Shown one piece after another: positions 58,624-64,000 of a stretch of 64,000 nt of DNA (within the stretch, counting starts at the first letter, position 1; each line of letters begins with the position of its first letter). The DNA is from Coleophoma eucalyptorum (lineage: Eukaryota; Ascomycota; Leotiomycetes; Helotiales; Dermateaceae): assembly GCA_026120035.1 (NCBI GenBank), contig JALRME010000072.1:1-64000 (forward strand), in the 5' to 3' direction. The notes beneath the pieces were generated by a model. It was given only the letters and a program-made list of their open reading frames with translations. It had not been told where the DNA came from and ran no database searches. The position numbers and the translations under genes are program-made.

Positions 58624-61520
58624 TTACGTCGTCATCAGGCATCTTGAAACATAAGTCACCGCGATCTTGCAACCGTTATGACTTGACGTAACTAAATCTA
58701 TTCGTTCTGTCCAGGGGTTCGGGTCCCGGCTTTCAACACTCTTGAAATGCTGAACCATTCGAATGGTCGTATATGCAGCTTCAGTTAAGGCATAATGTTC
58801 TGGAATCAACGTCAGCTACATGGATCTGAACGAAACGGGAGAAAGAAGTATGGGGATATAAAAGAGAATAATCGACTGAAGACTCACGTCCAAGACAGGT
58901 TCTTGGGCCCCCGTTAAATGGGAGATACTCCCACTTTGGCCTTAAGTGTTGCCATCATTCCAGGATATATTCGTCAGCATCCTCACCGTATAGGTCCTTT
59001 CGGCTATGCATAGACCAGGTATTCCACGCGACTTCGCTCCCCTTTGGAACGAAGATCGGAGATTTGCCCTGCGGCCCCCCACCGACAGGAATGGTCGTAT
59101 CTCTCAGAGCCGTCCGGGCGTTGATAGGGAGAACTGGATACAGTCTCAAGGTCTCGCTGTGAACCCACCTCACATACTTCAATTCTCTTAGTTGTTCGAA
59201 GGTTGGTATTTCGCCGTTTAATTTGTCGACTTCTGCCTTAAGCTTCGCCCAGATGTCTAGTCGTCGTGCTAGTATAAACCAGGTATTGCTGAGGAGAACA
59301 GCAGTGGTATCTCGTCCAGCGATCAGTACGTTGATCGTCTCCCAGCGTAATACCAAGGGGTCTGATGCGAATTTCGCAAGTTCTTCCAGGAAGACATACA
59401 GCCTTTTCTCCAAGCCTGTTTCGTCTTCCGCAGTGATTGATGCTAGCGCTCTCTCGACGTATGAGTCTATAAAATCATGAACAGTCTTAAGGCTTCGCCT
59501 GAATTTCTTGTCTGAAAGGAACTTCGAAAAGAAGGGACCCGCAATATCTCTGATGATCATCTCTGACTGGGCTTCATCCAAAGCCTTTGAGAAACTTGAA
59601 TTTGCATCAACATTCTCATCCTCGCATAAGGAATTACAAGATGTACCGAAGAGTAATTGTGTCCCAGAGTCAATTGTGAGGCGAGAAAAGAGATCTTGCA
59701 AGTCAACAGTATCTCCATTTCGCGGCACCAGTGCGAGGAGATGACCGATGTGGCTCTCAAACATTGGAAGGTTTTGGGCTTGAGATTGGGTGAGGTTCGG
59801 GCGAAGAAGTTGTCGAGATCGCTAATATATTGTCAGTACATATCAACATTAAGTTAGAGTTTCTGCAATTGCGGTACCTTCCAAGCCGGTCCTTCAGTAG
59901 TGAATGTGCCATGCCCTACAAGCGGGCCCAAGAAATGTGCTCTCCTTGGACCCAATCCAAAATCTGCGAATCCCAAGGCTAATACTGTCTTAACATTGGC
60001 TGGCTCGGCAGTCGATATTCGAGGGAGGTTCAAGACATTTACGTGAACAGTATTGCCATATCGCACGAATTTTTCATGGTAAAACTCCAAAAGATTGTGT
60101 GATCTCAAAGCAGCGAAGCCCGTGATTGACGTGTGGACGTCGAGGAGATACATCAATCCCGAACCTAGTGTGGTGATGATCCAGCCAATCCAAATCATCC
60201 AACGGTAGGTACCAGTCGCAGTAATAAGTATTCCAACAAAGAGGGCTGCGGGGGCAATGGTCAGTGTCTGAGGAAGGAGTGATAGTCCAGTTATAACTGG
60301 TGAATATCCTTTCACAGCTTCAAAGTATGGAAGGTAATAGAGCTGAAGAAAGAGCTGTGGAAAAGCTACTTAGATTAACCAAATCAAATCGTTGAGAAGG
60401 TGACATACTATAAGACCATGAAGAAAGGCTGTAAAGAAGGTGATGTTCGCCGTAAATGTCCTGAAGATACTCAATCGAAATGAAGGTTCAACAGCTACAT
60501 GAAGTTCCCAGTATACCAAGACAAATATACCGGCAACTCCAAGCAATAGTGGCACCAGTGTTTGCCAATCAATCCATGGGTGTACCACCCCTCCCCAGGA
60601 CAATGGTATTAAGATACTGGTTGCGGTAGCCATAAACCAGGCTGTTCCCACCCAATCAACACGTTTTAGTTTTTGTGTTATGGTAGACCGGTCTTGCTGA
60701 AGCTTTAAGAAGATTACAATCATTGCAAGTGCAATGGCGGCGAGAGGAAGATTGATCCAAAAGATCCATCGCCACAAATCTTATGGCAAGGACCACAGTC
60801 AGTACAAGATAACTCACTAGACACTAAATGAAAAGCACGATCACACCTTTTGTAGCAAATGCCCCGCCGATAATTGGTCCAGAGGTGGAGCCAATTGCCC
60901 ACATGATGCTGAGATAGCCAAACCATTTCCCCCGCAGTCGAAGCTCAACCATATCTGTCACGACAATATCGCCGAGCACAACTACACCACCAGCACCCAT
61001 GCCCTGAAATGAACGACCGACCAGTAACACGGTGTATTCCTTAGAGACAGCTGAAACAATCGATCCTAGTGAGAAGAGAACCAGGGCAGCAGAGAGCTAG
61101 GCAATTAAGCAGGGGTTGTCAAATGGGACCACGATCACGCACCAAAGGCTTTCGTCCAAAGATATGGGAAAGCGACGCAAATGTCGGCTGAACCACCGTT
61201 GACGTGAGCAGATAAGAAGTACCGGCCCAAAACTCCTCAATACCTGTCCCGTGGAGGTCATGGGTGATGACGGGAAGGGCTACGGTGAGAGACGTCGAAT
61301 CCAGCGCCGCTGCCAGCGAAGCAACAGCCAGAGCAACAAAGATTGTATAGAACCTCCACTCTAGAGAAATGCCATGACTTACAGTCTCTCTATTCACAAC
61401 AGGGTTGGTTTCTGGAGGCGTGATAAGTAAATTGTTTCGACCGGCTTCTGTGTCACCATGTTCAAGGGAACTGTTTCGTTCGCTGACAGAATGCAGTTCC
61501 AAGGATTCGTGAGGAGCCAT
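58624..61520 (-). CDS. MFS transporter::P450 chimeric reading frame, with an in-frame TGA
   Basis: ATG at 61520. Exons 61520-61143, 61096-60847, 60779-60409, 60354-59878, 59821-58888 and 58799-58624 all keep frame (862 codons). Residues 1 to about 412 are an MFS drug/metabolite exporter of the DHA2 type: G-R-K-P-L, G-R-S-F-Q-G-M-G-A-G-G, then D-L-W-R-W-I-F-W-I-N-L-P. It stops before the last transmembrane helices. At about 60117, inside one exon, the text becomes a P450 of CYP52-like class, starting at R-S-H-N-L-L-E-F-Y-H and so lacking its membrane anchor. P450 motifs: A-G-R-D-T-T, E-T-L-R (ExxR), and haem loop F-N-G-G-P-R-T-C-L-G. TGA at 58957-58955 stands where the family has the Arg of P-E-R-W/F. 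The simplest history is a deletion that joined two neighbouring cluster genes. Transcript evidence would decide between pseudogene and true fusion. Confidence 0.75.
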
Positions 61521-62134
61521 AGCAAGAGTAAAATCAGCCCGAAAGCATATATATCGATGATATGGTATCAACAAAACAATTCCACAATGTTCACGATGAG
61601 GTGTGAGGTCAAACAAAGTTTGACTGGGAGATACATGGTCCAATGACTAAGCTATCCTTGAATTTGGGAAGAGGAATGCATAGATATTACCCGGGGATAC
61701 TACCAGCCAAAATCTGTAGTAACGTATTTTGAATACTTGCATTTAGATACTTTACCGTAAGTAGATATAATAATTATTTTAATTTTTATGTCGAGCTGCG
61801 CCTTGGGAACTCCACAGAGGTTACCTTCTGCTGTGGGTGCCCTGTCTGAACTGTCGTGGTGCGGAGTCGAGCTGACAGCAGCACTAAAGATGCAGGGCGG
61901 CGTGCAGACTCTTGCAGAGACCTATATTCCCAGTGTTAGAATAATGCAATGCAGGCAATAAATTTACCGGGTAATCGCAATCCTATTCACCCGGTGTGTC
62001 TACAGTGCGCGAGATGGTCGAACACCTTGGTCGCCAGATTTATTTATGAGCAGAATATTTCATGGAATTTAATTCTGCCTTTCCATCCACTCTTACGGTG
62101 TTTCTGTGCCTACGCAATTTATCAATCGAATGTA
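61521..62134. promoter_or_regulatory. Divergent promoter: MFS::P450 / last P450
   Basis: 614 bp between head-to-head starts. Contains ATAATGCAATGCA at 61941-61953, identical to a 13-mer in the PKS upstream region. Confidence 0.5.
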
Positions 62135-64000
62135 ATGGCTGTCACTCTCAGTCTGGTTAGCATATTATGGAGTCTGGTCCGCATTGTGGTGGATCTTGTG
62201 TTGGTTGGACTTCTGTTTGTAAGTTACTCGAGGATTTTTTGATATAAAATTCTCTTACTATAAAACCCCAATTGATTATTACCTATGTGGATGGTTAAAA
62301 CTGACCAATGCGACAACTATTTTAAGGTCTTCGTGACATGTTTCTAGAGCCACTTTCCATCCATATGCAAGATATCCAGGACCTTTCTTGGCCAAGTTCA
62401 CCAATGCATACGCTGGGTATCACTCTTGGAAGGGAGACTTGCATGTTGACATTTGGAGATGTCACGAGCGATATGGTATGATGTTCAACTTTGTTCTACG
62501 TGCAAGTGGCACATGCTGACCGACACACAAGGTGATCGAGTTCGTTATGCTCCAGGACGTCTACTTTTCAACACTCCAGACGCCATGAAAGGTACCTAGA
62601 TTCTATATTGTTCAGTTTGATGAAATATTCTCATCAATGTGCTAATCTCCGTGAGACAGACATTTACAATGGTGAAAAGGTCGTTGTGAAGTCAAAAGCC
62701 TACGATGCGATGATGCACCGTGTCCCTAACACTATCACTCTACGAGATCGCAAAGAGCACAGCCGTAGACGGCGAATTTTGGGGCCAGGATTTTCGGATC
62801 AAGCGATAAAGTCGTATGAAGGCAAGATGCGCGTGATCGTCGGACGACTCTGTGCGGCATTGAGTCCATCTCATGAAGCGACAGGAGGAGGGTGGTCAGC
62901 ATCCAAAAACATTGCAGATTGGAGTAAGTTTTCTGTTCCCTTGATGCATTAGCTGTGTTGACGCCTCCCGAATTAGGTAACTACGTCTTTTTCGATCTTG
63001 CCAACGACATTATTTTCGGACAGGATTGGAACTCCATTGAAAACCCAAAGAATCGCTCTGTCATTACTGCTATCCAACAATCGAACTTGCGCGCCGGTAT
63101 TTTATCGAATGCCGCAGAACTCAAGTTCTGGCGACTGGACAAGAAGCTTTTTCCTGCTACCATTTTAGCTCGGAATAGTTTTATTAAGTTCATTAAAATG
63201 ACCGTTCAGCGGAAAGCTATGAAAAAGGGACAGGAACAAGATATCTTCTCCACTTTACTTCACTCAAAGGACGAAACTACTGGGACCGAGTTAAGCATGG
63301 AAGAGCTGGGTGCAGAAACCGCGAATCTCATTGCTGCTGGTATGTCTACCCTTACAATTAGAAGAAAGTTCTACTTCTGCCTCACGTCGTACGATTGGGA
63401 TACAAAGAAAGTCGTTGTTAATCGTGTAAATTACAGGAGCCGACACATCGTCTACTACCCTGGCATCGTTGTTCTTCTAACTTAGCCGTTATCCCCTTGT
63501 CTATGAAAAAGCGTCGAATGAAGTTAGAAATACGTTCAAATCTCCAGAGGAAGTTTCTATAGGGCCTGCGCTTAAATCCTGTACGTACCTGCGTGCCTGT
63601 CTGGACGAGGCCCTCCGTATGGCTCCTGCTGTCGCTAGTGCTCCATGGCGCGAAGTCACGTCAGCAGGAGCTCGAATTGATGGCTGCTGGATCCCTGCAG
63701 GCTATGATGTCGGGATAGGAATATATAGCATTCATCACAACAATTCCTATGTGGAACATCCATTTACGTATATCCCAGAACGCTGGCTAGTCGACCCAAC
63801 CGACACGAGCACGCGTGAAAGGGTTGATCGTACCCGCTCTGCCTTCGCTCCTTTTAGTATTGGACCTAGAAGTTGCATCGGTAAAGGACTCGCAACTACC
63901 GAGCTCATGTTTCTTATGGCTACTGTTTTGGTCGCATTCGATTTCAAGATGCCAGAAGGACTTGAAAGCCATGTAGGCGAAGGTGCGCCCAGTGCGCCAT
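62135..64000 (+). CDS. Cytochrome P450 (CYP65/TRI11-like class), in-frame stop, cut by window end
   Basis: ATG at 62135 is followed by a single hydrophobic anchor, then [11 protein letters not shown] after an intron whose donor is unsure (about 62213-62350). Later introns, near 62480-62531, 62592-62658, 62924-62976 and 63341-63436, join in frame. Family blocks: [35 protein letters not shown] (I-helix), E-A-L-R (ExxR), P-E-R-W, and haem loop [10 protein letters not shown]. An in-frame TAA at 63478-63480 follows L-A-S-L-F-F in the I-helix region, where the family has Tyr. The same frame continues to the window end, so it looks like a point lesion. The C-terminal residues lie beyond 64000. Confidence 0.82.

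Noticed and set aside
59854..60315. Stand-alone small membrane protein
   Set aside because: It is one exon of the MFS::P450 chimera; its two halves match different families and both flanking splice phases fit.
1..64000. tRNA, rRNA or a pathway-specific transcription factor
   Set aside because: I found no convincing cloverleaf, rRNA segment, or Zn2Cys6/bZIP reading in the window.

Overview
The window is nuclear DNA of a filamentous ascomycete (Pezizomycotina). Evidence: short 46-100 nt spliceosomal introns with CTAAC/CTGAC branch points, secreted plant-cell-wall and phosphate enzymes, P450s, a highly reducing polyketide synthase (HR-PKS), a HET-domain relic, and AT-rich blocks of TpA-rich, stop-riddled retrotransposon typical of repeat-induced point mutation (RIP). 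I cannot name the species. One 97-bp N gap shows this is a draft assembly.

Layout. 1-11.4 kb: a RIP-degraded Ty3/gypsy block with nested LTRs and short hairpin repeats. 11.5-13.5 kb (-): histidine acid phosphatase/phytase. 13.5-16.5 kb: repeats. 16.5-22.0 kb (-): a giant secreted protein with about 30 Stig1-like cysteine modules behind a Ser/Thr stalk. 22-31 kb: gene-poor, with relics of a HET gene, a pogo-like transposon, possibly a glucanase, and an allantoate-permease-type transporter. 31.2-32.9 kb (+): GH28 pectinase. 35.7-36.7 kb (+): a small GPI-anchored-like protein made of three repeats.

37.4 kb to the right edge: a biosynthetic gene cluster. It holds a P450; a large HR-PKS with no release domain; a ceramide synthase; an 882-residue alpha-oxoamine synthase with an LCB2-like half and an LCB1-like half; a cyclopropane-fatty-acid-synthase-type methyltransferase; an Svf1-like protein (Svf1 binds ceramide in yeast); an MFS reading frame that runs straight into a P450; and a second P450 cut by the window end. 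PKS plus alpha-oxoamine synthase is the fumonisin/sphingofungin/AAL-toxin logic: the polyketide is released by condensation with an amino acid, giving a sphinganine analogue. The ceramide synthase and the Svf1 homologue would then be protection against the product's block of sphingolipid metabolism.

The most striking feature is the distribution of damage. The PKS has two frameshifts, the oxoamine synthase an in-frame stop, the methyltransferase at least one frameshift, the MFS::P450 reading frame an in-frame stop plus truncation of both partners, and the last P450 an in-frame stop. The ceramide synthase, the Svf1-like gene and the first P450 read cleanly through all their splice sites. Either the locus has lost the product and kept its protection genes, or some lesions are assembly errors; two of them sit at G-runs.
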